A DNA stretch of 38,670 nucleotides, taken from positions 1-38,670 of the forward strand of contig CAYMKL010000065.1 in assembly GCA_964390805.1 (NCBI GenBank). Reading direction: 5' to 3'. The stretch is from CAYMKL01 sp964390805. GTDB lineage: Bacteria > Chloroflexota > Anaerolineae > VGOG01. Made by a program: the position numbers and the translations under genes. The notes under the pieces were generated by a model. The model was not told the DNA's origin. It did no database searches and saw only the letters and a list, made by a program, of their open reading frames with translations. Shown one piece after another: positions 1 to 7,900 of this stretch; position 1 is the stretch's first letter, and each line of letters starts with the position of its first letter.

Positions 1-131
1 CCCGGCTGTCACGGCTCAAGTGGCGGTCGCGGCCTAAAAACCTACCCTTGAAAGGAGGCTGGGTGGGGGTGGATTCCTCGACGGAAGACTCACCCTCCCC
101 CGGCCCCTCCCTGGGAGGGAGGGGTGAAAGC
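1..131. other. Non-coding edge downstream of the Nudix gene
   Basis: No gene is supported here. The stretch holds runs of G and C, including a short palindrome at 104-124 (CCCTCCC, one T, GGGAGGG). The same motif recurs at 6406-6600, so this is probably a member of a GC-rich interspersed repeat family. It could act as a weak transcription end for the minus-strand cluster, but no T-run follows it. Confidence 0.5.
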
Positions 132-659
132 TTAGCGATCCTCAATCGTTTTTCTCCACTCGCGCAATGCCTGGCAATGGGCCTGGAAGGCCATGTCTGA
201 CGGCAGCTCGGCCGGCGCGAAAAGACAGGCCTCGCTGGCATCATCGCCGGCTACCAGCTCTCCGCCTACCACGTGGGCAGAGTAGAGCACCAGGATCAGA
301 TATCCGTAGAAGTTGCTGTTGACAGAATATACGCCCAGGAGGTCGTCCAGCTCTATTCTCAGTCCTGTTTCCTCCCAGCACTCGCGGATGGCCGTCTCCT
401 CGATGGTTTCGCCGCACTCGGCAAAGCCCGACGGGAGCGCCCAATAGCCGGCGCGGGGCTCGATCCCTCGCCGCACCAGGACGACTCGCCCCTCATCCTC
501 TATCAGCGCGCCGGCTGCCACCTTGGGGTTGATATAAAGTATGAAGCCGCACTCCTGGCAGACCAGTCGCTCCTTCTCGTCAATCATCTTGGGAGCCAAC
601 TGGCCAGCGCAGTGGGGGCAGAACTTTGGCGTTAAGGTGTTTTGTTGGCTAGACTTCAT
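132..659 (-). CDS. Nudix hydrolase with N-terminal zinc ribbon
   Basis: A 175-residue protein. Cysteines 14, 17, 34 and 37 (CPHC and CQEC) form a zinc ribbon like that of NudC-type NADH pyrophosphatases. A complete Nudix box runs from G78 to L100, with G, E, RE and EE at the expected spacing, so it should hydrolyse a nucleoside diphosphate linked to another group with Mg2+ or Mn2+. It is much shorter than E. coli NudC and lacks that protein's extra N-terminal domain, so the substrate cannot be told from sequence. It is the last gene of the minus-strand polysaccharide cluster, 16 bases after the GT4 stop. A GGAG lies just upstream of the ATG. The family is secure; a role in sugar-nucleotide housekeeping is inferred only from position. 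Confidence 0.88.
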   Translation of the reverse strand: MKSSQQNTLTPKFCPHCAGQLAPKMIDEKERLVCQECGFILYINPKVAAGALIEDEGRVVLVRRGIEPRAGYWALPSGFAECGETIEETAIRECWEETGLRIELDDLLGVYSVNSNFYGYLILVLYSAHVVGGELVAGDDASEACLFAPAELPSDMAFQAHCQALREWRKTIEDR

Positions 660-670
660 TCTCCGCTACT

Positions 671-691
671 GGATATTAGATATTGGATATT
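671..691. repeat. ATATTGG-type short tandem repeat
   Basis: Imperfect repeats of GATATTGG lie across the end of the GT4 gene and supply its last codons and stop (residues ...ISNI). Related stretches occur at 3142-3195 and 6011-6045. Confidence 0.6.
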
Positions 692-1854
692 GCCTCATAC
701 AGGTTTAGGAGCTTCGCTGCTGCCGTCTCCCAGGTGAATTTCCTCGCTTGCTCCCATCCCTTGGCGATCATCCTCTCCCGCAGCGTGTCATCCTTCAGGA
801 CTCGCTTCATGGCCCGGGTCAGGGCCTCCACGTCGGTGGCTTCCACCATCAGCCCGGCTTCGCCCACGACCTCAGGCAAGGAGGAGGCGTCGGAGGTTAT
901 CACCGGCGTGCCGCAGGCCAGGGCCTCCAGGGGCGGCAGGCCAAAGCCCTCGTACAGGGAGGGGAAGACGAAGAGGTCGGCCAGGTTGTAGAGGGCGGGC
1001 AGGTGCTCGTCGGCCACAAAGCCGGGGAAGATGACTTTCTCTTCTAAGCCCAGTCGTTCGACGGTGGCGAAGATATCCTCGTAGAGCCAACCCTTGCCCC
1101 CAGCGATGACCAATCGCAAATCGCAAATCGCAAACCTGTCCTGAGCTATGTCGAAGGATCGCAAATCGGCAAAGGCTTCGATGAGGCGGGTGAAGTTCTT
1201 GCGGGGTTGCAGGGTGCCCAGGCCAAGGATGAATCGAGGGGGTAGGTCGTATTGCCTTCTCACTTTCTCCAATAGGGCCTGATCCTCGATGGGATGGAAG
1301 CGCTCCTCCACGCCGGGATAGACCACCTCGATCCTGGCGGGTCCCACCCCCAGCAGCCCCACCAGGTCATCTTTGGTGCTCTGCGAATCGGCGAGCACCA
1401 GATCGGCCCGATGCACGGAGCGGGGGACTACCTGGTTCAGATAGGCCCGCAGGTTGGCGTCGGCGCACTGGGGGTAGCGAATGAACGACAGGTCGTGGAC
1501 GGTGACCAGGGTCTTGGCCTTTCGACTGTGCTCAGGGCAGGCCCGTCGCACCGGCGGCAGGACGAAGTCGGGGGAGTGGAAGATGTCCACCGGGCCAATA
1601 GCAAGCTCCACCCAAAGGGGCAGTTGCAGGCGATGCCACAGGATGGCCAGGGCGCGGTCGGAGAGGGGCACTGAGCGAATCTGAAAATTGGGCGGCCAGC
1701 CCGTGTCCGCTGGCCGCTGTCCGCCTGCCGCCGCGAACAGGACGTAATCGTGGCTCCGATCGAGCTCCGCCAGCGACTTCACCAGCTCTCGTGTATAGCG
1801 ACCGATGCCCGCCCCCTGGCGAACCGCCGCCGTGTAATCAATGCCGATGCGCAA
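676..1854 (-). CDS. GT4-family glycosyltransferase
   Basis: A GT-B fold glycosyltransferase of family GT4, expected to transfer a sugar from a nucleotide donor during surface glycan assembly. Visible features are a glycine-rich N-terminal loop (GAGIGRYTREL), 'VTVHDLSF', a donor-site start 'GLGTLQPRKNF', and the family EX7E motif as EGFGLPPLE near the C terminus. The open frame extends to 1902, but that would overlap gtrA by 46 bases. I chose the TTG at 1854, two bases after the gtrA TAG, because the protein then starts RIGIDYTAA as is usual in the family. Two short interspersed repeats are read in frame: 1135-1160 (residues SFDIAQDR) and 1518-1541 (CPEHSRKA). Both fall in loops. The donor and acceptor are unknown. 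Confidence 0.88.
   Translation of the reverse strand: MRIGIDYTAAVRQGAGIGRYTRELVKSLAELDRSHDYVLFAAAGGQRPADTGWPPNFQIRSVPLSDRALAILWHRLQLPLWVELAIGPVDIFHSPDFVLPPVRRACPEHSRKAKTLVTVHDLSFIRYPQCADANLRAYLNQVVPRSVHRADLVLADSQSTKDDLVGLLGVGPARIEVVYPGVEERFHPIEDQALLEKVRRQYDLPPRFILGLGTLQPRKNFTRLIEAFADLRSFDIAQDRFAICDLRLVIAGGKGWLYEDIFATVERLGLEEKVIFPGFVADEHLPALYNLADLFVFPSLYEGFGLPPLEALACGTPVITSDASSLPEVVGEAGLMVEATDVEALTRAMKRVLKDDTLRERMIAKGWEQARKFTWETAAAKLLNLYEAISNI
1135..1160. repeat. Interspersed repeat, TTCGA/GCTCAGGACAGG family
   Basis: Matches the family CCTTCGAC - variable bases - GCTCAGGACAGG (here in reverse complement) and lies in frame inside the GT4 gene. Other copies: 1518-1541, 5809-5833, 6051-6074, 19719-19742, 21524-21571 and a decayed one at 22552-22577. 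Confidence 0.75.
1518..1541. repeat. Interspersed repeat, TTCGA/GCTCAGGACAGG family
   Basis: Second in-frame copy in the GT4 gene, in the orientation opposite to the copy at 1135. It encodes part of ACPEHSRKAK between the strand ending 'VRR' and 'TLVTVHD'. Confidence 0.75.
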
Positions 1855-1856
1855 TT

Positions 1857-2363
1857 CTAAATTCCCCGGTAGGTCCAAAGGCGATTGGCGCCGAAGTTCC
1901 AAAACAGCACGATGATGGTAGCGATCGCTTTGGACAGGTTATAGGCCAGCTTGTAGTGGGCCAGGCCAATGTTGAGAGCCAACGCCGCCATCGGAACAGC
2001 CAACGCGCCCGCTTCACCCAGCACCAAACCGTCCAGGCTAAGGAAGATGGCCTGGTTCAACAGCAGGCCGCCGATGTTGACCAGGACGAACTGAATAAGT
2101 TGAGGGACGATGGGCTTGTCCCTCGATTCGGGAAACGTCCACAATCTGTTCCAAATGAAATTGCTGAACACCGCCACCGTGAACGAGCAGGTGTTAGCCA
2201 GTATCTTGCTGAAGTCGAAGGTCAGAATGAGTAGATTGAGAGTACCGAAATCAATCACCGTCCCCAGCATGCCCACCGTGGCGAATTTGAAAAAGCGTGT
2301 GATCTCTTTGGAATTGGCGTGAGCCAAACTGACAATTCGGGACATCGTATGGTTGTTTTTCAT
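1857..2363 (-). CDS. GtrA-family membrane protein
   Basis: A 168-residue protein with four hydrophobic segments and the GtrA hallmarks: 'FATVGMLGTVIDFGTLNLLI' near the N terminus and 'WNRLWTF' / 'ANRLWTY' after helices two and four. GtrA-like proteins are thought to help flip or present lipid-linked sugars in the inner membrane. Its stop is two bases from the likely GT4 start, which suggests translational coupling. No clear ribosome binding site precedes the ATG at 2363 or the alternative ATG at 2345, so the exact start is uncertain. The family call is firm; the lipid-sugar substrate is unknown. Confidence 0.85.
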   Translation of the reverse strand: MKNNHTMSRIVSLAHANSKEITRFFKFATVGMLGTVIDFGTLNLLILTFDFSKILANTCSFTVAVFSNFIWNRLWTFPESRDKPIVPQLIQFVLVNIGGLLLNQAIFLSLDGLVLGEAGALAVPMAALALNIGLAHYKLAYNLSKAIATIIVLFWNFGANRLWTYRGI

Positions 2364-2386
2364 GACAAGTTCATCAGATTCAGGCC

Positions 2387-2460
2387 GTATTGCGTGCTGC
2401 GTATTCCGTCACAACCGACGCGCATCACGCAACACGCATCACGTCTTCACGTTTCACGAT
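2387..2460. repeat. Degenerate CACGCATCACG-type repeat
   Basis: Short imperfect units (GCATCACG, GTCTTCACG, GTTTCACG, GTATTGCGTG) fill the gap between gtrA and the O-antigen ligase gene. They also encode the last residues of the ligase (...VKREDVMRVA) and its stop. A short relative, ATCACGCTTCACG, lies at 27112-27124. Confidence 0.55.
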
Positions 2461-3942
2461 CACGAACAGCAACCCCAACAAAATAGCCACATGCAGGTAC
2501 ATGTTGTGCACGTGGAGGTTATCGAAGAAGTTGTGCACCGCGAGGTGGGTCAGGACGCCCAGGATGCCTGTCGCCACGCCCTGCCAATAGCCCTGGGTTG
2601 TTCGGACAGCCTTCCAGGCTTGCCAGAAGGCGGCTCCCCAGAGGACGAGATAGGCCGCCAGGCCGATCAGCCCCGCTTCGGCGGCGACGTTGAGGTAGTA
2701 GTTATGGGCGTGACCCAGTGGTTCCGTCCATCCCGGCAGGGAGTACGCCGGATAGACAGGCTCGTAGTTGCCGATGCCCACTCCCAGCCAGGGCCGGTCG
2801 TTGAACATTCCCCAGGCGGCTTGCCAGTGAGCCATTCTCTCCACCACGGCATAGTTTGCATCGGTCAATTTCACTCCCCGCACGTCGAAAACACCCAGGT
2901 AGGGGAGGAACCCGGTGAAACGTTGAACGATGGTCTGAGGCAGCGCTTGAACGCTTCCCAGCAGCAGCACCGGGGCGACCAGCAGGCAAGTCAGGGCAAA
3001 GAGCACTGCTGCTCGTCGGCTGTGCGCCAGATTCATTACAATGAAAGCCGCAGCGAAGCCCAGCCAGGCCCCCCGAGACCAGCTCATGAGCAAGGCTGCG
3101 CCCATGGTCGCCAGGCCGAAGATGGCGGGGAGGAGATCGGGAATTGGCAGATTGGCAGATTCGTGACGCATATCCAATATCCAATATCCCAATCCCCCTG
3201 CCCCTAACAACACACCATATGACAATGGCAACACAAGCCCCAGGTATCCCCCATAAGGATTCGGCTGCTCGAAGGTGCCGTAGGCCCGCACGAAGCGACC
3301 GAGGACGACGAAAGCCTGCGGCCCCACGCGGCCGAGGAACTGATAGAAGCCGAGGAGGGCCTGGCCGATGCCCGCCAGCAGCATCAAGAGGACTACGACC
3401 TTGGCTTGCTCCCTCTCGATGGCGTTGGCTACGAAGAGATAAATGCCCAGCACCTCCAGCCATTTTAGAATTTCCTTGAAGCTGTATTTCAGCGAGAGGG
3501 CTCCAGTCAGCGACAGGAGGATGGCTCCCAGGAAGATGAGCAGGGGCAGAAGCAGTGGCGGGTGAATGGTATGGATCTCTCTAACTGCGACCATCCTGGC
3601 CAGCCAGGCAGCCAGCACCAATCCCACCAACCCCTCCGCCGCTCCCACCGTGAAGCCGCTGATGGCAATTTCCCTGACCGATCCGAAGGGGACGGCCAGG
3701 ATCAGGAGATACAGGCCATACTCGGGGCGGGTCAGGGTGGACAAGAAGACGATGCCGCCCAGGATTGCACCTCCCGCCAAGGTTAAGGGCAGAAGGGCGA
3801 TGCTCAGGCCGACGGTGAGCACAATCAGCAGCAGCGTCGCATTGAACAGCGGGCTTCCCCAACTAAGGTTTGCAGACTTCCGAAGTCTCGAGACTTCGGA
3901 AGTCTTCCCTGTAATACTAGACCCGTTCCCTAAACCACTCAA
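2425..3942 (-). CDS. O-antigen ligase (Wzy_C / WaaL-like) family protein
   Basis: A 505-residue polytopic inner-membrane protein with about a dozen hydrophobic segments. The diagnostic WaaL/Wzy_C region is present: 'GVGIGNYEPVYPAYS' followed by 'GHAHNYYLN' and 'AAEAGLIGLAAYLVLW'. Family members join lipid-linked O-antigen or related glycans to an acceptor, or polymerise them. The start is uncertain: the frame opens with a TTG at 3942 that overlaps the upstream epimerase gene by 26 bases. The first 30 or so codons are partly made of a 32-bp palindrome (3874-3905), which may have displaced the original start. A short repeat at 3142-3195 adds residues between two membrane segments (DMRHESANLPIPD). 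The family call is secure; whether it acts as ligase or polymerase cannot be told. Confidence 0.87.
   Translation of the reverse strand: MSGLGNGSSITGKTSEVSRLRKSANLSWGSPLFNATLLLIVLTVGLSIALLPLTLAGGAILGGIVFLSTLTRPEYGLYLLILAVPFGSVREIAISGFTVGAAEGLVGLVLAAWLARMVAVREIHTIHPPLLLPLLIFLGAILLSLTGALSLKYSFKEILKWLEVLGIYLFVANAIEREQAKVVVLLMLLAGIGQALLGFYQFLGRVGPQAFVVLGRFVRAYGTFEQPNPYGGYLGLVLPLSYGVLLGAGGLGYWILDMRHESANLPIPDLLPAIFGLATMGAALLMSWSRGAWLGFAAAFIVMNLAHSRRAAVLFALTCLLVAPVLLLGSVQALPQTIVQRFTGFLPYLGVFDVRGVKLTDANYAVVERMAHWQAAWGMFNDRPWLGVGIGNYEPVYPAYSLPGWTEPLGHAHNYYLNVAAEAGLIGLAAYLVLWGAAFWQAWKAVRTTQGYWQGVATGILGVLTHLAVHNFFDNLHVHNMYLHVAILLGLLFVIVKREDVMRVA
3142..3195. repeat. ATTGGCAG / ATATCCA short repeats inside a membrane-protein gene
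   Basis: Two copies of ATTGGCAG followed by repeated ATATCCA units are read in frame in the O-antigen ligase gene and fall in a loop between predicted membrane helices. They belong with 671-691 and 6011-6045. Confidence 0.6.
3874..3905. repeat. 32-bp perfect palindrome
   Basis: Perfect inverted repeat, 16 bases per arm with no loop, centred between 3889 and 3890; it holds GACTTCCGAAGTC and GACTTCGGAAGTC. It lies in the first codons of the O-antigen ligase frame, 12 bases beyond the epimerase stop. It may be a mobile palindromic repeat, an operator, or an attenuating hairpin between the two genes. Confidence 0.8.
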
Positions 3943-4858
3943 TCGTCTTTCGCAGTCCTTCCTCCAGTCCGACCCTGGGCTCCCAGTTCAGCACCCGCCT
4001 GGCCTTACTGATGTCCGGGCGGCGCACCTGGGGATCGTCCTGGGTGCGCTCGTCGGTGGGGGCGATGAAAGTTATCTCCGACGAGGAGCCAGAAATCTCC
4101 AGCACTTTGTGGGCGAATTCGAGGACGGTCATCTCATTGGGGTTGCCCAGGTTAACCGGATAGACCTCGTCGGACAGGAGCAGGCGATAGAGGCCCTCCA
4201 CCATGTCGGATACGTAGCAGAAGCTGCGGGTGCGGGAGCCATCGTCGTATACCGTTAGCGGCTTGCTCCGCAGGGCCTGGGTGACGAAGTTGCTCACTAC
4301 CCGGCCATCGTCTGACCTCATGCGTTCGCCATACGTATTGAAGATACGAGCAATTCGAGTATCCACGCCGTGATAGCGATGGTAGGCCATGGTCAGCGCC
4401 TCGGCGAAGCGCTTGGACTCGTCGTACACTCCGCGCGGCCCAACCGGGTTGACGTGGCCCCAGTAGTCCTCGTGCTGGGGGTGCTCCTGGGGGTCGCCGT
4501 AAACCTCAGAGGTGGAGGCCAGGAGGAAGGCGGCTTTCTTGGCCAGGGCCAGCCCCAGAGCCTTGTGGGTTCCTAAAGCTCCCACTTTGAGGGTGGGGAT
4601 TGGCTTTTCCAGGTAGTCCACAGGGCTGGGCAGTGACGCCAGATGAAGGATGGCATCCAGATGCCCTTCTACGTAGATATAGTTGGTCACGTCGTGCTTG
4701 ATGAATGAGAAACCGTCCCGACCTGCCAGGTGAGCGATGTTGTCAATGGTGCTGGTGCTCAGGTTGTCCATGGCGATGACCTGATGTCCTTCGGCCAGGA
4801 AACGATCGCAGAGGTGCGAGCCGATGAACCCGGCTCCGCCCGTGATGAGGATACGCAT
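3917..4858 (-). CDS. NAD-dependent epimerase/dehydratase, UDP-glucuronate decarboxylase-like
   Basis: A 313-residue extended-SDR protein. The NAD-binding glycine motif GGAGFIGS is at residues 7-14, the catalytic Ser/Thr lies in LASTSEVYGDP, and the Tyr/Lys pair is Y145 and K149 in YDESK. 'HPQHEDYWGHVNP' and 'YDESKRFAEAL' are typical of UDP-glucuronate decarboxylases (UDP-xylose synthases), so it probably makes UDP-xylose or a similar pentose donor for the glycan cluster. A related dTDP-glucose dehydratase or UDP-sugar epimerase is less likely but not excluded. The ATG is preceded by GGGAGG at good spacing. A strong promoter overlaps the stop of the upstream gene (4888-4916), so this gene starts its own transcript. 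Confidence 0.85.
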   Translation of the reverse strand: MRILITGGAGFIGSHLCDRFLAEGHQVIAMDNLSTSTIDNIAHLAGRDGFSFIKHDVTNYIYVEGHLDAILHLASLPSPVDYLEKPIPTLKVGALGTHKALGLALAKKAAFLLASTSEVYGDPQEHPQHEDYWGHVNPVGPRGVYDESKRFAEALTMAYHRYHGVDTRIARIFNTYGERMRSDDGRVVSNFVTQALRSKPLTVYDDGSRTRSFCYVSDMVEGLYRLLLSDEVYPVNLGNPNEMTVLEFAHKVLEISGSSSEITFIAPTDERTQDDPQVRRPDISKARRVLNWEPRVGLEEGLRKTIEWFRERV

Positions 4859-4887
4859 TATAACCTCCCTGGGTTCGGATTAAGCGT

Positions 4888-4916
4888 AGTATACAACAAA
4901 GAGCCGATAGCGTCAA
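4888..4916 (-). promoter_or_regulatory. Sigma-70-type promoter of the epimerase gene
   Basis: Read on the minus strand: TTGACG (4911-4916), 17-base spacer, TATACT (4888-4893). The -35 box overlaps the stop codon of the upstream hydrolase-ligase gene. It should drive the epimerase and the genes down to the Nudix hydrolase. Confidence 0.7.
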
Positions 4917-7900
4917 TTCCTTTCCCCCTCCGCTCTGGCCACGATCCCCAGTGTCAGACAGAACACGAAAGCCAGATCTACCAGGAAGTACGAATTGTCA
5001 ATGAGGCCGTGGGCCAGGAAAGCGACCATGCTGGCCATGAGTCCCAGAAGCAGGGCCTTCAGGTCGCGGTCATCTAGTTGACGATATAGGCGTAGGGCCT
5101 TCCTGAAAAACGCAAACTGCAGCCACCCGATGGCGACCACTCCCAAGATGCCCAACCGGGTCCAGTAGTCCAGGATGATGTTGTGGGGATGGGAGAGGTC
5201 CAGTTCCTCCCAGGCCTCGGGCAGCACGTAGCGGGTGCGGTACTGGTAGAGGAAGTTGTCCAACCCCACGCCGAACAGGGGGTGATCGCGGATCATGTTG
5301 AGACTCGCCCGCCAGAGCTTGAGGCGCAAGAAGGTGGTGCCGCTTTGGGTGTTGAACAGGGAAGCCAGTCGCTCGGTGCCGATGAGGGGTAGCAGACTCA
5401 AGGCAATAACCAGGATGACGAGTAATGAGATAAGCAGCGCCTTTTTCCCCCGTATCAGGCCCAGGAAAAGGTAGGCGGCTGGCAGCCCCAGGAGCCAAGC
5501 GCCACGGGAATAGGTCAGATAAAGGCAGAGGGCGACAGGCAACCCGATTACACAGTAGATGGCTCGTCGCCGCAGCGAACCGCCGAACAGAGCGACAGCG
5601 GCGAGGATGGGCACGATCCGTCCCAGAAAGAGGCTCAGGTTGTTCGGCGAACCGTAGACGCCATGGATGCGGCGCACTCCCTCGGCGGTGATGACGTCGC
5701 TGGTGAAGAAATACTGATAGAGGCCGATGAGGGAAACAATGAGCGCAGCCAAAACCAGGGCCCCGACGATGCGCCACAGATGGCCCGCCCCCCCTCTTTC
5801 CCTCCCAACCCTTCGACCTTGCTCAGGGCAGGCGTTGGGGGGGAGGAAGGGAGGGCGCGGGCTGGCCCTCAGTAGGAAGTAGAAGAGAGCCGACTCGAAA
5901 ACGACCACCCGGAACTCCCGCATGGCCACTCCGAAGTTCTTGGCGAAGAGGGCTAACGCTAGGGAGAAGGTGCTGAGGGCGACGAAGAAGATCATGGCGA
6001 AGTCGAGACTGGATATTGGATATTGGATATTGGGTATTGGAAGTTGGAGGCCTGCCCTGAGCCCAGTCGAAGGGTTGGAAGCTAGGAATTGGAAGCTGGC
6101 TCTCAGCAGCCAGGCGGCGAGGCAGAGGAGAGTCGCTACCTCCACCGGCGAGAGAGCCATGCCCAGGATGTGCTTGGGGTAAAGGTAGAAGGGGATGGAG
6201 AAGGCTACTAAAGCCAGACCGATGTCTGGGCGCAGGCAGATGAAGATCGCCAGTAGGGCCAGAGCTGGGAGGCTCACAAAGGGCCAGGGGGAGAAGTAGA
6301 AGACCAGGGCGGTGGCAATGGTTATGGCCAACTGGAAGCCTTCAGGCAGAGCATGATAGCGGTCTGCCAATTGCTTCAGCAGGGAGCAGGCAGCGGGTAG
6401 TACATTTCCCCTCCCTGGGAGGGAGGGGCTAGGGGAGGGTGGGCCATCTGTGTCGCAGAATTCACCCCCTCCCGACCTCCCCCTGTGAGGGGGAGGAGTC
6501 TGGATTCCCCTCCCTGGGAGGGAGGGGCTAGGGGAGGGTGGGCCATCTGTGTCGCAGAATTCACCCCCTCCCGGCCTCCCCCTGTGAGGGGGAGGAGGTT
6601 TGCCGCTCTCCTGAATGGTTACCAGGTGACGGATGGCTGCCAGAAGCACAACGGCACAGATTCCCAGCAGCGCCCACGCTAACTGGTAGGGCAGGAGGTT
6701 CGGCTCGCGGGCCACGGTCCAACTGACGATGGCCCACTGTCCCCAGCCCCCCTCAGCTACCAGCTCAGCCTGGTGTACCCCGTCGGCCAGGCCCGAGGCC
6801 AGGATGACGGTCTCTGTGCCGTAGAGGGGATCGTGGAGGACGAGGTAGGAACGGCCTTGGCTATCCCGAGGCAGGCCATTGGCCGGCTTCCCATCAACGG
6901 TCACGTAGAGGATTCCCCAGAAGTCGCCCCGCCGCACGGTCAGATCAAGGCGGGTGCCCTTGAAGGAGATGACCAGCCTATCGCCGGTTTCGCCAATGTC
7001 GGCTCCCTGGGGGGAGAGGCGCCAATCACCCACATAGCGCGCTGTGTAATGATCGGCTGGGTAGCGGCCTGGGTAGGCTACGGGCGGAGCGGTGGCCAGC
7101 TCCCATAATCGTTGGTAAACGGGACGCAGTTGCCACTGCTGGTCCACCAGGGCGAAGCCCCAGTGAGGGTCGTCGGGGGGGGCGTCTGGCTGGAAATGGG
7201 CCACGGCCAGAACCCCCGCCCAGGGCCACTCGTCGCGCGCTCGCTCGATGGCCGCCACGGTGTATTGAGCTTGCTCCTCCTCGCTCACCTGTCCCCAGAT
7301 GGAGGGCTGGCCCTGCCAATCCGGAGGCAGGGCGTTCCAACCGAGCTCCACTGCCCAGACTGCCTTGCTCTCGTCGCCGCCAGCGACCATGACCTCCCGC
7401 ACCAACTGTGTTCGGGAGAAGTTGAGGATACCCAGGCGGAATTGACGGTCATCAGGCCCTGCGTCGAAGCCGTAGGGCTTAACGGCTACGATGTCGAAGA
7501 AGTCGCCGGCGCCGGCAGCGTATAAGCCTTGCAGGAAAGCCACCTCGTTCAGGTTGAGAGGGCCGCCCTCGCTATTGGGCGCCAGGCCGGCCGTCAAGAC
7601 GAAGGAAGAAGGGTCTGCCGCTTTGACCTGGATGTAACCCTCCCGCAGCAGGCGGGCGTAACTGGCTGGGTCTACGTAAGCGTTACCCCAATGGGAGCTC
7701 AGATTTGGCTCGTCCCAGATTTGATAATAGTCAATCTCCGCTCGATAGCGCTCAGCAAAAGCCTGGGCGAAACGGCCGAAGTCCGCTACCTCTTGGGGGG
7801 GTGAGTAGCGGTCAGCTTTTTCAGGATGCAGTTGGGCCCACCCAGGCGAGGTGTCCAGCACGGCGATGAGGTTCAGATCGTGCTCCCGAACCGCGTTCAC

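Noticed and set aside
2353..3207. Plus-strand 284-codon frame opposite the O-antigen ligase
   Set aside because: Antisense to a gene with clear membrane-protein motifs; low-complexity composition and no ribosome site.
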